NCBI RefSeq assembly: GCF_002749615.1
Contig: NZ_CP024201.1
Coordinates: forward strand, 4,011,001-4,075,000
From: Caulobacter mirabilis
GTDB lineage: Bacteria > Pseudomonadota > Alphaproteobacteria > Caulobacterales > Caulobacteraceae
DNA length: 64,000 nt
Direction of reading: 5' to 3'
Shown here: positions 53,495 through 62,617 of the stretch, piece by piece
How positions within the stretch are numbered: position 1 is the stretch's first letter
How the letters are laid out: each line of letters starts with the position of its first letter
Translations under genes and position numbers: made by a program
The notes under the pieces: generated by a model
What the model saw: only the letters and a program-made list of their open reading frames with translations
Databases searched by the model: none
What the model was told of the DNA's origin: nothing

Positions 53495-54289
53495 ATGAAC
53501 CAGGCCAACGGCCGGAAGGCGATCTTCATCACGGGCGCTGCGTCCGGCATGGGCCTCGAAACCGCCCGCCTGTTCGCGAGCGAGGGCTGGTTCGTCGGCG
53601 GCGTCGACGTCAACGACGAGGGCCTGGCCAGCCTGAAGGCGGAGCTCGGCGACGCCGGTTTCGTGACGCGCCTGGACGTCACCGACCGCGAGGCCTACCG
53701 CAAGGTGCTGGCCGACTTCGCCGAAGCGACCGGCGGCAAGCTGGATATCCTGTTCAACAACGCCGGGATCGGCCGCGGCGGTCCCTTCCAGGACATGCCC
53801 TGGGAAGACGCCCTGGCGGTCGTGAACATCAACCTGATCGCCGTGCTCAGCGGCATCCACCTGGCCATCCCGTTGCTGAAGGCCACGCCCAATTCGCTGT
53901 GCTTCTCGACCTCGTCGAGCTCGGCCATCTTCGGCATCGCCAACATCGCCGTCTATTCGGCGACCAAGCACGCGGTGAAGGGCTTCACCGAAGCGCTTTC
54001 GGTCGAGCTGAAGGCCGCCGGCGTGCGTGTCGCCGACACCCTGCCCGGCCTGATCGACACCCCGATCCTGCCGCCGGAGGCCAAGACCAGCGCGCCGACC
54101 GAAGGCATGTGGCGGCTGATTCCGCCGGTCGAGGTGGCCAAGGCGGTCTGGGGGGCCTACCACAACGACAAGATCCACTGGTATGTCCCTGTCGAACTGG
54201 AGGCCTACGACCTGATCGTCACCCAGCACCCGGAGCAGGTGCGGGACCAGATGGTCCAGGCGGGCCTCTTCAACCGAACGGAAGAGTGA
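53495..54289 (+). CDS. short-chain dehydrogenase/reductase
   Basis: 264 aa from the ATG with GGGAGACGG upstream. Rossmann TGAASGMGLETARL (GxxxGxG), LFNNAGIG (NNAG), catalytic Ser in FSTSSSSA and YSATK (Tyr-x-x-x-Lys). Substrate unknown; probably NAD(P)-linked. It separates dnaX from ybaB-recR, which are usually adjacent, and lies 8 bp upstream of ybaB. Confidence 0.93.
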   Translation: MNQANGRKAIFITGAASGMGLETARLFASEGWFVGGVDVNDEGLASLKAELGDAGFVTRLDVTDREAYRKVLADFAEATGGKLDILFNNAGIGRGGPFQDMPWEDALAVVNINLIAVLSGIHLAIPLLKATPNSLCFSTSSSSAIFGIANIAVYSATKHAVKGFTEALSVELKAAGVRVADTLPGLIDTPILPPEAKTSAPTEGMWRLIPPVEVAKAVWGAYHNDKIHWYVPVELEAYDLIVTQHPEQVRDQMVQAGLFNRTEE

Positions 54290-54297
54290 GCATCGCG

Positions 54298-54621
54298 ATG
54301 AAAGACCTCGGCGGACTGATGAAGCAGGCCCAGGCCATGCAGCAGAAGATGGCCGAGGCCCAGGAACGGCTGAAGCTGATCGAGGTCGAGGGCAGCGCCG
54401 GCGGCGGCATGGTCAAGGTGACCCTGGTCGGCTCCGGCGACCTGAAGGGCGTGGTGCTCGACGAGGAACTGCTGCAGCCCGGCGAGGGCGAGGTCGTCGC
54501 CGACCTGCTGGTCGCCGCCCACCGCGACGCCAAGGCCAAACTCGACGCCAAACAGGCCGAGATGCTCCGCGACGTCGCCGGCCCGCTGGCCGGGATGAAC
54601 ATCCCGGGCCTGAAGTTCTAA
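54298..54621 (+). CDS. YbaB/EbfC-family nucleoid-associated protein
   Basis: 107 aa from the ATG giving MKDLGGLMKQAQAMQQKM. Heptad-rich N-terminus, GSAGGGMVKVTLVGSGDLKGV, and LVAAHRDAKAKLDA as in YbaB. It binds DNA non-specifically as a dimer. A GTG at 54286 overlapping the SDR stop would add four residues and is less likely. It is followed by a gap with a palindromic repeat and then recR. Confidence 0.95.
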   Translation: MKDLGGLMKQAQAMQQKMAEAQERLKLIEVEGSAGGGMVKVTLVGSGDLKGVVLDEELLQPGEGEVVADLLVAAHRDAKAKLDAKQAEMLRDVAGPLAGMNIPGLKF

Positions 54622-54623
54622 CG

Positions 54624-54775
54624 TCATTCCTCCCCTCTTGGGGGAAGGGGACCACCCGGAGGGTGGTGGAGGGGGCCTAGAGGCGCTCCCGCCCCATCCG
54701 ATGGTGAAGCGGCTCCACCGAGGGCCCACTCCACCCTGCTTCGCAGGGTCCCCCTCTCCCAGAGGGAGAGGACTG
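54624..54775. repeat. palindromic repeat before recR (family D)
   Basis: CCTCCCCTCTTGGGGGAAGGGGACCACCCGGAGGGTGGTGG-like sequence and, about 90 bp on, inverted CCCACTCCACCCTGCTTCGCAGGG and CCTCTCCCAGAGGGAGAGG form an extended set of hairpins in the gap between ybaB and recR. Only one copy is seen in this window. Confidence 0.6.
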
Positions 54776-54809
54776 GACCGTTCCGCCCAACGCCCCATAT
54801 GACAGCGTC

Positions 54810-55412
54810 ATGGCCGCCACCGCCGGACCCGAGATCGAGCGACTGATCGCCCTGCTGGGCAAGCTGCCTGGGCTTGGTCCTCGGTCGGCTCGTCGCGCGG
54901 CCCTGGCGCTGCTGAAACGGCGCGACACGCTGCTCGATCCGCTGACCGCGGCCCTGGTCGAAGCTCAGGCCAAGGTGAAGACCTGCTCGGTCTGCGGCTC
55001 GCTGGACACCACCGATCCCTGCGCCATCTGCGCCGACGCTTCGCGCGACAGGGCGCTGATCTGCGTGGTCGAGGACGTCGGCTCGATCTGGGCGATGGAG
55101 CGGGCCGCAGCCTTCCGAGGCCGCTACCACGTCCTCGGCGGGCTGCTGTCGGCGCTGGACGGGATCGGGCCCGAAAAGCTCCGCGTCGGCGAACTGGTCG
55201 CGCGCGCCGCGGACGGGGTCGCGCGAGAGGTGATCCTCGCCCTGCCCGCCACGGTCGACGGCCAGACCACCGCCCACTACCTCGCCGACCGCCTGGCCCC
55301 GACGGGGCTCCAGGTCACCATGCTGGCGCGAGGCGTTCCTGTCGGCGGCGACCTCGACTGGCTGGACGACGGCACCATCGCCCAGGCGCTGCGCGCGCGG
55401 CGGCCGGCGTAG
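54810..55412 (+). CDS. recR: recombination protein RecR
   Basis: 200 aa. N-terminal HhH region ([21 protein letters not shown]), zinc finger [16 protein letters not shown] (about 59-74), and a Toprim domain with [16 protein letters not shown] and [19 protein letters not shown]. It forms RecFOR with RecO to load RecA at gaps. ybaB lies upstream in the usual order. Confidence 0.97.
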   Translation: MAATAGPEIERLIALLGKLPGLGPRSARRAALALLKRRDTLLDPLTAALVEAQAKVKTCSVCGSLDTTDPCAICADASRDRALICVVEDVGSIWAMERAAAFRGRYHVLGGLLSALDGIGPEKLRVGELVARAADGVAREVILALPATVDGQTTAHYLADRLAPTGLQVTMLARGVPVGGDLDWLDDGTIAQALRARRPA

Positions 55413-55417
55413 AGGTC

Positions 55418-55540
55418 GTGCGTCCTTCGAGACGCTCGCAAGGCTCGCTCCTCAGGATGACGAGGTCAGTAGTCCGCCGCCCACCTTGGTCATGGTCAGG
55501 AGCGGGGCCTCAGCCCAGCGTCTCGAACCCCGCAGGACGC
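55418..55540. repeat. family C intergenic repeat (copy 4)
   Basis: CGTCCTTCGAGACGCTCGCA, GCTCCTCAGGATGACGAG and then GTCATGGTCAGGAGCGGGG with CGTCTCGAACCCCGC. It fills the gap between recR and rmuC and is arranged like copy 3. Confidence 0.85.
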
Positions 55541-55578
55541 CCCTACCCGCCGATCTCGTTTCCCGCTAAGAACGGAGC

Positions 55579-56865
55579 ATGAACGAACTCGATCCCCTTC
55601 TGATGGTCGCATTGGCCGCCGGCCTGCTGGCGCTCGCCTTTCTGGGCTGGGCGCTGCTGGAGCGCCGCCGGGCGGGGGCCGCGGAGGCCAAGGCCTGGAC
55701 CCTGCGGGAGCAGTTCATAGAGGCCGAGACCCGCATGCGGCTGATCGAGGACCAGGCCGCGACCCAGGCCGAACTGCTGCGCGCCCAGGCGGCGCAGTCC
55801 GCCGGCGCGGTGGCCGAGGAGCTGCTGAAGCGGACCGATGAGACCTTCCGCAACCGCGAGCAGCTGGCCCAGCAGCGGCTTGAAGCCCAGCTGAAGCCGG
55901 TCGCCGAGACCCTGGCCAAGTTCGAGGCCCAGGTGCAGGCGGTGGAAAAGACCCGCGCCGAGGAGACCGGCGGCCTCAAAGCCCAGATCGCCCAGCTGAT
56001 GGAAGCGTCGACCGCGACCCAGGCCGAGGCCCGCAAGCTGTCCGCCGCCCTGCGTCGGGGCGCCGGCGTGCAGGGCCGCTGGGGTGAGCAGACACTCCGC
56101 AACGTGCTGGAAGCCGCCGGCCTCGCGGCGCAGTACGACTTCGTCGAACAGTTCACGCTCGACAGCGAAGAGGGCCGCCGTCGCCCCGACGTGAAGGTGA
56201 AGATGCCCGGCGGCGCGGTCTTCGCCATCGACGCCAAATGCTCGCTCAACGCCTTCCTGGAGGCGCAGGAGGCGCCGGACGACGCCAGCCGCGAGGCGGC
56301 GTTGATGCGCCACGCCCAGAGCGTGCGCGGCCATATGCAGGGCCTCTCCAGCAAGACCTACTGGGACCAGTTCTCCGGCGAGCGCTCGCCCGACTTCGTG
56401 GCCATGTTCGTGCCCGGCGACGGCTTCCTCGCGGCGGCCCTCGACCGGTTGCCCGACCTGATGACCGAGGCGATGGACAAGCGGGTCCTGCTGGTGACGC
56501 CGACGACCCTGTTCGCGCTCTGCAAGGCCGTCGCCTATGGCTGGCGCGTCGAGGAGCAGGCCGCCAACGCCGACAAGATCGCCGCCCTTGGCCGCGAACT
56601 CTACAAGCGGATGTCGGTGATGGGCGGGCACGCCGCCAGTGTCGGCAAGGCGCTGGAAGCGGCGGTGAGTCGCTACAACCAGTTCGTCGGCTCGCTGGAG
56701 ACCCAGGTCCTGACCCAGGCCCGCCGGTTCGAGGACCTCAAGGTCGATCATGAGGGTAAGGAAATCCCCGAGGCGTCGCCCGTCGAAACCGCCGTCCGCC
56801 CGCTGTCGAAGCTGTCGACCTCGGATGCGCCGCACCTGCGGATCGCCGGACAGGACGAGGGCTGA
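55579..56865 (+). CDS. rmuC: DNA recombination protein RmuC
   Basis: 428 aa. N-terminal membrane helix (about 9-28), long coiled coil (35-165), then the RmuC nuclease-like domain with GVQGRWGEQTLRNVLEAAG, RRPDVKVKMPGG and IDAKCSLNAFLEAQ, the restriction-endonuclease-like core (D...xAK). RmuC limits inversion recombination. Start ATG has CGGAGC just upstream. Confidence 0.94.
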   Translation: MNELDPLLMVALAAGLLALAFLGWALLERRRAGAAEAKAWTLREQFIEAETRMRLIEDQAATQAELLRAQAAQSAGAVAEELLKRTDETFRNREQLAQQRLEAQLKPVAETLAKFEAQVQAVEKTRAEETGGLKAQIAQLMEASTATQAEARKLSAALRRGAGVQGRWGEQTLRNVLEAAGLAAQYDFVEQFTLDSEEGRRRPDVKVKMPGGAVFAIDAKCSLNAFLEAQEAPDDASREAALMRHAQSVRGHMQGLSSKTYWDQFSGERSPDFVAMFVPGDGFLAAALDRLPDLMTEAMDKRVLLVTPTTLFALCKAVAYGWRVEEQAANADKIAALGRELYKRMSVMGGHAASVGKALEAAVSRYNQFVGSLETQVLTQARRFEDLKVDHEGKEIPEASPVETAVRPLSKLSTSDAPHLRIAGQDEG

Positions 56866-57015
56866 CCCGCGAGGATTGCTGACGAACGCTGGTTGCCGTC
56901 CTCGTCGGCGGCCTTTTCCTGGCCCAGTTCGTGTGGTTCATCATGACCCGCGTCCAGGCCTAGGACCTTCTCCCACCTTGACGGTCGGGAATGACGCCCC
57001 TACCTGCTGAGCCAA

Positions 57016-57573
57016 ATGACCATTCGCCGTATCCTCACCGTCGACAACGCCGCCGACCTGGCGGTTCTCAAGCGCGTCTCCGATCCCGTCGAAGGCGGCG
57101 TGACCGATGACCTGCGCGCGCTGATGGACGACATGCTGGAGACGATGTACGCCGCGCCCGGCATCGGCCTGGCCGCCGTCCAGGTCGGCGAGACCAAGCG
57201 CATCATCGTCATGGACCTGGGCGATCGCGACCCGAACGCGGCTGAACCTGTCCCAGGCGCCGAGGAGCCGAAGCATCCGCGCTACTTCGTGAACCCGGAG
57301 ATCGTCTGGCGTTCCGAGGAGCTGTTCTCCTATGAGGAGGGCTGCCTGTCGGTGCCGGAGATCTACGACGCCGTCGAGCGTCCGGCCCGGGTGAAGGTGC
57401 GCTATCTGAGCTACCAGGGCGAACAGGTCGAGGAAGACGCCGTCGGCCTCTACGCCGTCTGCATCCAGCACGAGATGGACCATCTCGAAGGGGTCCTGTT
57501 CATCGACCACCTGTCGCGCCTCAAGCGCGAGCGGGCCATCACCAAGGTCAAGAAGGCCGCCCGCGCGGCCTGA
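57016..57573 (+). CDS. def: peptide deformylase
   Basis: 185 aa. Three PDF motifs: [18 protein letters not shown] and QHEMDHLEG, with all metal ligands (Cys and two His). It removes the formyl group from nascent N-termini. It stands upstream of a terminator and close to fmt, the enzyme that adds the formyl group. Confidence 0.97.
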   Translation: MTIRRILTVDNAADLAVLKRVSDPVEGGVTDDLRALMDDMLETMYAAPGIGLAAVQVGETKRIIVMDLGDRDPNAAEPVPGAEEPKHPRYFVNPEIVWRSEELFSYEEGCLSVPEIYDAVERPARVKVRYLSYQGEQVEEDAVGLYAVCIQHEMDHLEGVLFIDHLSRLKRERAITKVKKAARAA

Positions 57574-57595
57574 TCACCCTTGATCCAGATATGAG

Positions 57596-57625
57596 AACGG
57601 CGCCGGAGACCCCTCCGGCGCCGTT
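57596..57625. terminator. intrinsic terminator after def
   Basis: A perfect 12-bp stem AACGGCGCCGGA, loop GACCCC, TCCGGCGCCGTT, followed by CCGCTTTG. It lies between def and the convergent lipoprotein gene. Confidence 0.85.
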
Positions 57626-57648
57626 CCGCTTTGTGGAGCCTGGAAAGG

Positions 57649-57984
57649 CTACTTCTTCTCGGCTTCGCCGCCGCGGCTGGTGTCGCCGACGGCGGCCTTG
57701 GCTTCCTCGGCTTCCTTCTTGGCGTCGGCAGCCATCTCTTCCGCGCTCTTCTTGACGTCCTGCGCCGCGTCCTTGACCGCGCCGGCGGCTTCCTCGCCCG
57801 CGGCGCCGATCGCCGCGCCGGCTTCCTTGACGTCCTTGTTGTTGGCGATGTCCTGGGCCGCTTCCTTGACCTCGGAGCCGGCGGCCTGCGCGCCTTCCTT
57901 GACCTCGGTGCGATCCTGCTGGTTGCAGGCCGCGAGCGACAGGCCGGCGACGGCCGCGAAGGCGACGAGCGTGAGTTTCTTCAT
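57649..57984 (-). CDS. small Ala/Lys/Glu-rich helical lipoprotein
   Basis: 111 aa. Signal peptide with lipobox LSLAAC (Cys20), then an all-helical sequence of Ala, Lys, Glu repeats (VKEGAQAAG, VKEAAQDIA, VKDAAQDVK) resembling LEA or entericidin-like proteins. A stress or envelope role is likely in such families but not shown here. It is transcribed against def and fmt, which flank it. Confidence 0.8.
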   Translation of the reverse strand: MKKLTLVAFAAVAGLSLAACNQQDRTEVKEGAQAAGSEVKEAAQDIANNKDVKEAGAAIGAAGEEAAGAVKDAAQDVKKSAEEMAADAKKEAEEAKAAVGDTSRGGEAEKK

Positions 57985-58074
57985 GGGATGGACCCCCTTC
58001 CGTTGTTTCCGACCGATCAACGATCTGTGAGCGAGCGGGTTCCCGCCCTCGCTCCAGCCCTGTAAAGCCCCGTC

Positions 58075-59001
58075 ATGCGCCTCGCCTTCATGGGAACCCC
58101 CGACTTCGCCGTCCGCAGCCTCGCCGCCCTGGTCGAGGCCGGGCACGAGATCGCCTGCGTCTATTCCCAACCGCCCGCTCCGCGCGGTCGCGGCCAGACT
58201 CTGCAGCCGTCGCCGGTCCACGCCTTCGCCGAACGCCACGGCCTGCCTGTCCGCACGCCGGTCTCGATGAAGGCTCCGGAGGAGATCGCCGTCTTCCAGG
58301 CGCTGAACCTGGACGCCGCCGTGGTCGTCGCCTTCGGCCAGATTCTGCTTCGCGACGTGCTGGAAGCGCCCCGGCTGGGCTGCTTCAACGTGCACGCCTC
58401 CCTGCTGCCGCGCTGGCGAGGGGCGGCGCCGATCCAGCGCGCCCTGATGGCCGGCGACCCCGTCACCGGCGTCCAGGTCATGCGCATGAGCGAGGGCCTC
58501 GACGAAGGCGACGTCATCGCCACCGAGACCGTCCGCATCGGCCCGCTGGACACCGCCGGAACCCTGACCGAGCGGCTGGCAGAGGCCGGCGCCCGGCTGC
58601 TGCCCCCGACCCTGGCCGCGATCGAGGCCGGAACGGCCATCGAAACGCCCCAGTCCGCCGAGGGCGCGACCTACGCCCGCAAGATCAAGAGCGCCGAGGC
58701 CCGCATCGACTGGTCGCGCCCCGCCGCCGAGCTCGACCTGCATATCCGCGGCCTGTCGCCCTTCCCCGGCGCCTGGTTCGAGGCGTCGTCCGAGAAGGGA
58801 CCGGTCCGGGTCAAGGCTCTGCTGTCCCGCGTGGAGGAGGCCTCCGGCGCACCGGGGACGGTGCTGGACGACGACCTGCTGATCGCCTGCGGCGACGGCG
58901 CGGTCCGCCTGCTCCGCGCCCAGCGAGAAGGCAAGAGCGCCCAGGACGCCGCCGACTTCACGCGCGGCTTTCCGCTGGCCGCCGGGACGGTGCTGGCCTG
59001 A
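58075..59001 (+). CDS. fmt: methionyl-tRNA formyltransferase
   Basis: 308 aa. N-terminal formyltransferase domain with [29 protein letters not shown] (catalytic His and the SLLP signature) and [21 protein letters not shown]-terminal OB-like domain from about 205. It formylates initiator Met-tRNA. The stop shares a base with the truA ATG (TGATG). Confidence 0.98.
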   Translation: MRLAFMGTPDFAVRSLAALVEAGHEIACVYSQPPAPRGRGQTLQPSPVHAFAERHGLPVRTPVSMKAPEEIAVFQALNLDAAVVVAFGQILLRDVLEAPRLGCFNVHASLLPRWRGAAPIQRALMAGDPVTGVQVMRMSEGLDEGDVIATETVRIGPLDTAGTLTERLAEAGARLLPPTLAAIEAGTAIETPQSAEGATYARKIKSAEARIDWSRPAAELDLHIRGLSPFPGAWFEASSEKGPVRVKALLSRVEEASGAPGTVLDDDLLIACGDGAVRLLRAQREGKSAQDAADFTRGFPLAAGTVLA

Positions 59002-59738
59002 TGCCCCGCTACCGCATGACCATCGAGTACGACGGCCGTCCCTACCGGGGGTTCCAGGCGCAGGGCGCGCTGCCCAGCGTCCAGGGGGCGATCGAGAAGG
59101 CCGTGCTCGGGTTCTGCGGCGAGGCCATCCGCGTCCACGCTTCCGGCCGGACCGACACCGGCGTCCACGCGACGGGCCAGGTGATCCACATCGACCTGAT
59201 CAAGGACTGGAAGGCCGAGGTCGTGCAGAACGCCCTCAACGCCCACCTGGTCCCCGAACCGATCTCGATCCTGGACGTCCAGGTGGCCGAGGAGGGCTGG
59301 CATGCCCGCTTCTCGGCCAAGGAGCGGCGCTATCAATACCGCGTCCTCAACCGCATGGCCCCGCCGGCGCTGGAACAGGGCCGGGTCTGGCACGTGAAGA
59401 AGCCGATCGACGCCGAGGCGATGCACGCGGTCGCCCAGGTCCTGGTCGGCCACCACGACTTCACCACCTTCCGCGACATGCAGTGCCAGGCGAAGTCGCC
59501 GATGAAGACGCTGGACGTCGCCGCCGTCCGGCGCGAGGGCGAGGTGGTGTTGCTGGAGTTCGCCTCGCGATCGTTCCTGCACCGCCAGGTGCGGTCGATG
59601 GCCGGATCTCTGGTCGAGGTCGGCGTCGGCCGCTGGACCCGCGACGACCTGAAGGCGGCGCTGGAAGCGAGAGACCGCCGCGCCTGCGGGCCCGTGGCCC
59701 CGGCGGACGGTCTCTACTTCACGGGTGTGAGCTACTAG
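59001..59738 (+). CDS. truA: tRNA pseudouridine(38-40) synthase
   Basis: 245 aa. Contains the TruA catalytic motif HASGRTDTGVHATGQ (Asp about residue 52), RYQYRVLNR and the FASRSFLHRQVRSMAGSLVEVG region. It modifies uridines 38-40 of tRNA. Translationally coupled to fmt by overlap. Confidence 0.97.
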   Translation: MPRYRMTIEYDGRPYRGFQAQGALPSVQGAIEKAVLGFCGEAIRVHASGRTDTGVHATGQVIHIDLIKDWKAEVVQNALNAHLVPEPISILDVQVAEEGWHARFSAKERRYQYRVLNRMAPPALEQGRVWHVKKPIDAEAMHAVAQVLVGHHDFTTFRDMQCQAKSPMKTLDVAAVRREGEVVLLEFASRSFLHRQVRSMAGSLVEVGVGRWTRDDLKAALEARDRRACGPVAPADGLYFTGVSY

Positions 59739-59747
59739 AGGGTCGAC

Positions 59748-60131
59748 CTAGTCGATGAGTTCGGCCGGGATCTTGCCGCCGTTCTCGGCCAGCTTCCGCA
59801 GCACCTGCTTGTGCAGCCAGATGTTCATCGTGGCGCTGTCCGACTTGTCGCCGGTGTAGCCGAGCTCGTCGGCCAGCTCCTTGCGCTCGGCCAGGCTGCT
59901 CTCCATCCCGACCAGCTTCATCAGGTCGACGATCGAGGTCCGCCAGTTCAGCTTCTGCGGGTTCTGGCTGGCCAGTTCCTCGAGGATGGCCTCGACGTCG
60001 ACCGGCTCGGGCGGCGGTGCGGCGGCCGGCGCGGCAGCGGCGGGAGCCGCCGCCGCGGGCGCCGCCGCAGGCGCTTCGGCGGGCTTCTTCCGCGAGAAGA
60101 TCTTGCCCATGATGTTGCTGAAGATACCCAT
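59748..60131 (-). CDS. DUF3597 domain protein
   Basis: 127 aa from the ATG giving MGIFSNIMGKIFSRKKP. An Ala/Pro-rich segment (about 18-45) is followed by the DUF3597 core: WRTSIVDLMKLVGMESSLAERKELA and NIWLHKQVLRKLAENGGKIP. Structural work on the family suggests a small helical domain; function unknown. It converges on truA with a 9-bp gap. Confidence 0.9.
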   Translation of the reverse strand: MGIFSNIMGKIFSRKKPAEAPAAAPAAAAPAAAAPAAAPPPEPVDVEAILEELASQNPQKLNWRTSIVDLMKLVGMESSLAERKELADELGYTGDKSDSATMNIWLHKQVLRKLAENGGKIPAELID

Positions 60132-60231
60132 ACGACGTCTCTCCGCAGGCCATGGCCGGCCGCAAGGCTCCCCGACGGACTCGACCTTGGAACGAAAAAC
60201 GCCGGTCCGTCCACCTCCCGAGTGTAAAAGA

Positions 60232-60669
60232 TCAGCGACTCTCCCTTGGGAACGGCGTGACGAACTGCTGGCCCGACGCACGGGCGACCAAGTCGCCGTC
60301 CTCGCTCCGGAAGTCGACCTCGACATGGATCAGCGACCGTGAGCGTCGGACGACCCGCCCCTCAACGATCAGCGGCCCGCTCCGGACCAGCTTGAAGAAG
60401 CGGATCTGAAGATCCGTGGTCCGCATCGCCTCCGCGTCGGTCAGCACCGTCATCGCGGCGAAGGTCAGCATCTGGTCGGCCAGCGCCGCCAGGTAGCCGC
60501 CGAAGACCGTCCCGTCGCCGTTCAGCAGGCCGGCGTCCGGCTCCCACCGCTTGCGCGCCCAGCCCTCGCCCCAGTCGTCCACCAGCCCCAGCCGCAGGGT
60601 CTCGACCACCGGCGGCGGCGTCGCCTCCCGGCGTTTCAACGCCTCCAGTCTCTCCGTCGCCCAGGTCAT
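60232..60669 (-). CDS. PaaI/hotdog-fold thioesterase family protein
   Basis: 145 aa. Single hotdog domain with LLNGDGTVFGGYLAALADQMLTFAA (central helix) and TTDLQIRFFKLVRSGPLIVEG, as in PaaI-like acyl-CoA thioesterases. The catalytic Asp of the helix start is not certain. It is divergent from a TetR gene, with a palindromic operator candidate in the 64-bp gap. Confidence 0.88.
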   Translation of the reverse strand: MTWATERLEALKRREATPPPVVETLRLGLVDDWGEGWARKRWEPDAGLLNGDGTVFGGYLAALADQMLTFAAMTVLTDAEAMRTTDLQIRFFKLVRSGPLIVEGRVVRRSRSLIHVEVDFRSEDGDLVARASGQQFVTPFPRESR

Positions 60670-60686
60670 GGCTTGCCTCCGCTCCC

Positions 60687-60701
60687 TTGTTGCGGCGACA
60701 A
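60687..60701. promoter_or_regulatory. palindromic operator candidate between the thioesterase and TetR genes
   Basis: TTGTTGCGGCGACAA has 6 of 7 half-site bases in symmetry around a central G. It sits in the shared 64-bp promoter region, the typical arrangement for a TetR repressor controlling itself and its neighbour. Confidence 0.45.
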
Positions 60702-60733
60702 ATCTGAAGCTTGCTCGGATTTAGGAAACTCGC

Positions 60734-61312
60734 ATGTCGGACAGCGCCGTCGAAGCCCGTCGCAGGCCACGTCAGGCGCGCTCGAAGGCGACCGTCGACG
60801 CCATCCTCGAGGCGGCTACTCGCATTCTGGAAGCCGGCGAGACCTTCACCACCAACCACGTCGCCGAGCGCGCCGGCGTCAGCGTCGGCACGCTGTACCA
60901 GTACTTTCCGGACAAGGCGGCGATCGTCCAGACCTTGGCGGCCCGCGAGCGCGCCCGGCAACGCATGGCCATCCGCGAGGGTCTCGACGGCGAGGAGCCC
61001 GACCGCGCCGCGATCCGGGCCATGCTGACCGCCTTCGACGGCCGGGAGGGCGCGCGGCGCGCGATCCTCGCCCAGATCCTCCGCACACCGACGGTTCCCG
61101 GCATGGGCGACCAGATCGACCTGGGCGTCGCGCCCTTCATCAAGGCGGGCGAGCGGCCCGTCCACGCCTTCGTCCTGTCCCGCGCGATCATGGGCGTGGT
61201 CCGCGCGGCGGTGATGGAGAACTCGCCCCTGCTCGGGACCCAGGACCTGGAGGACGCGCTGGTCCGCCTGGTCCGCGGCTACCGCGACGCCTCGCCGAAA
61301 CGTTCGAAGTAG
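60734..61312 (+). CDS. TetR/AcrR-family transcriptional regulator
   Basis: 192 aa. Basic N-terminus RRRPRQARSKATVDAIL, HTH (about 20-60) with RAGVSVGTLYQYFPDKAAIV, then a helical ligand domain. Divergent from the hotdog thioesterase gene, so an acyl-CoA or aromatic ligand is plausible. Its 3' end overlaps the dapE stop by 34 bp. Confidence 0.9.
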   Translation: MSDSAVEARRRPRQARSKATVDAILEAATRILEAGETFTTNHVAERAGVSVGTLYQYFPDKAAIVQTLAARERARQRMAIREGLDGEEPDRAAIRAMLTAFDGREGARRAILAQILRTPTVPGMGDQIDLGVAPFIKAGERPVHAFVLSRAIMGVVRAAVMENSPLLGTQDLEDALVRLVRGYRDASPKRSK

Positions 61313-62439
61313 CGCGCGATGATCCGGGCGTAGGCCGCTTGAAGCCCGCGGATCTCGGCGACCGGGACCTGTTCGTCGACCGCGTGCATGGTCGTGCCGA
61401 CGAGCCCGAACTCGACGACCGGGCATAGGCTGCGGATGAAGCGGGCGTCAGAGGTGCCGCCGGTGGTCGACAGATCCGGCTCCTCGCCCGTCGTCTCGCG
61501 GATCGCTTCGGCGACGACATCGGTGAAGTCGCCCCGCCGGGTCAGGAAGGCCTCGCCGCTGATCAGGGTCTTCACCTCGACCTTGCCCTCGAAGCCCTCG
61601 GCGACCGCCTGGGCGGTTTCCTCGAACCAGGCCTGCAGCTCGGCGCCCTTATGGGCCGGATTGAAGCGGACGTTCACCCGGGCCTTGGCCTCGCGCGGGA
61701 TGACGTTCGTCGCGGTGTTGGCCACGTCGATGGTGGTGATCTCGAAGTTCGACGGCTGGAAGCCCTCGTAGCCGTCGTCCAGCACCCGCGCCTGCAGCTT
61801 CGCCAGGATCTCGACCAGGACGGGGATCGGGTTGGCGGCGCGCTGCGGATAGGCGACATGCCCCTGCTTGCCCTCGACCGTGATCCAGCTGTTCACGCTG
61901 CCCCGGCGGCCGATCTTGATCATGTCGCCCAGACGCGCGGCGCTGGTCGGCTCGCCGACGATGCAGTGGTCGATGACCTCGCCTTCCACGGCCAGGGCCT
62001 CCACCACCTTCTTGGTGCCGTCGAGGGCGACACCCTCTTCGTCGCCGGTGATCAGGAAGCTCAGCGACCCCGTCGGCTCGCCCTCGGCCAGAACCTGGGC
62101 CACAGCGGCCGTGAACGCGGCGATCGCGCCCTTCATGTCCACCGCGCCCCGGCCGATCAGGACCTCGTCGCTGACGGCGGCGTCGAACGGCCCGCTGGAC
62201 CAGGCGGCGGCGTCGCCCGCCGGAACGACGTCGGTGTGGCCGGCGAAGCAGAGGTTCGGCCGCGCCGTCCCGCGCCGGGCGTAGAGGTTCTCGATCTCCC
62301 CGAACCGCATCCGTCGGCACGCGAAGCCGAGGTCCTCGAGCGCACGCTGAAGAACATCCATCGCTCCCGCGTCGGCGGGGGTGACGGACGGGCGACGGAT
62401 CAGGTCGCGGGCGAGATCCAGGGCGTCGAGCGAAGACAT
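61279..62439 (-). CDS. dapE: succinyl-diaminopimelate desuccinylase
   Basis: 386 aa from the ATG giving MSSLDALDLARDLIRRPSVT. Metal-binding motifs FAGHTDVVPAGD, GRGAVDMKG and TGDEEG, then the dimerisation domain with KQGHVAYPQRAANP and the last ligand in VGTTMHAVDE. It makes LL-diaminopimelate for lysine and peptidoglycan. An upstream extension to 62619 has no family similarity. Confidence 0.96.
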   Translation of the reverse strand: MSSLDALDLARDLIRRPSVTPADAGAMDVLQRALEDLGFACRRMRFGEIENLYARRGTARPNLCFAGHTDVVPAGDAAAWSSGPFDAAVSDEVLIGRGAVDMKGAIAAFTAAVAQVLAEGEPTGSLSFLITGDEEGVALDGTKKVVEALAVEGEVIDHCIVGEPTSAARLGDMIKIGRRGSVNSWITVEGKQGHVAYPQRAANPIPVLVEILAKLQARVLDDGYEGFQPSNFEITTIDVANTATNVIPREAKARVNVRFNPAHKGAELQAWFEETAQAVAEGFEGKVEVKTLISGEAFLTRRGDFTDVVAEAIRETTGEEPDLSTTGGTSDARFIRSLCPVVEFGLVGTTMHAVDEQVPVAEIRGLQAAYARIIARYFERFGEASR

Positions 62440-62617
62440 CGACAGGTCGTTTAGGGCCCTTGTCGCGACGGTGCAAACCGATGCGCCCAACGCTGGCGGG
62501 CCGACGCGGTTTTCAACCGCACACCGGCCCATTCTGGGCCGCCCAGACCGGGCGGGCGCTTCATTGAGGCGAGGGCCGGCTCCCTGCCAGATCAAGCGGT
62601 CGCCAAGGAGATCGCCC

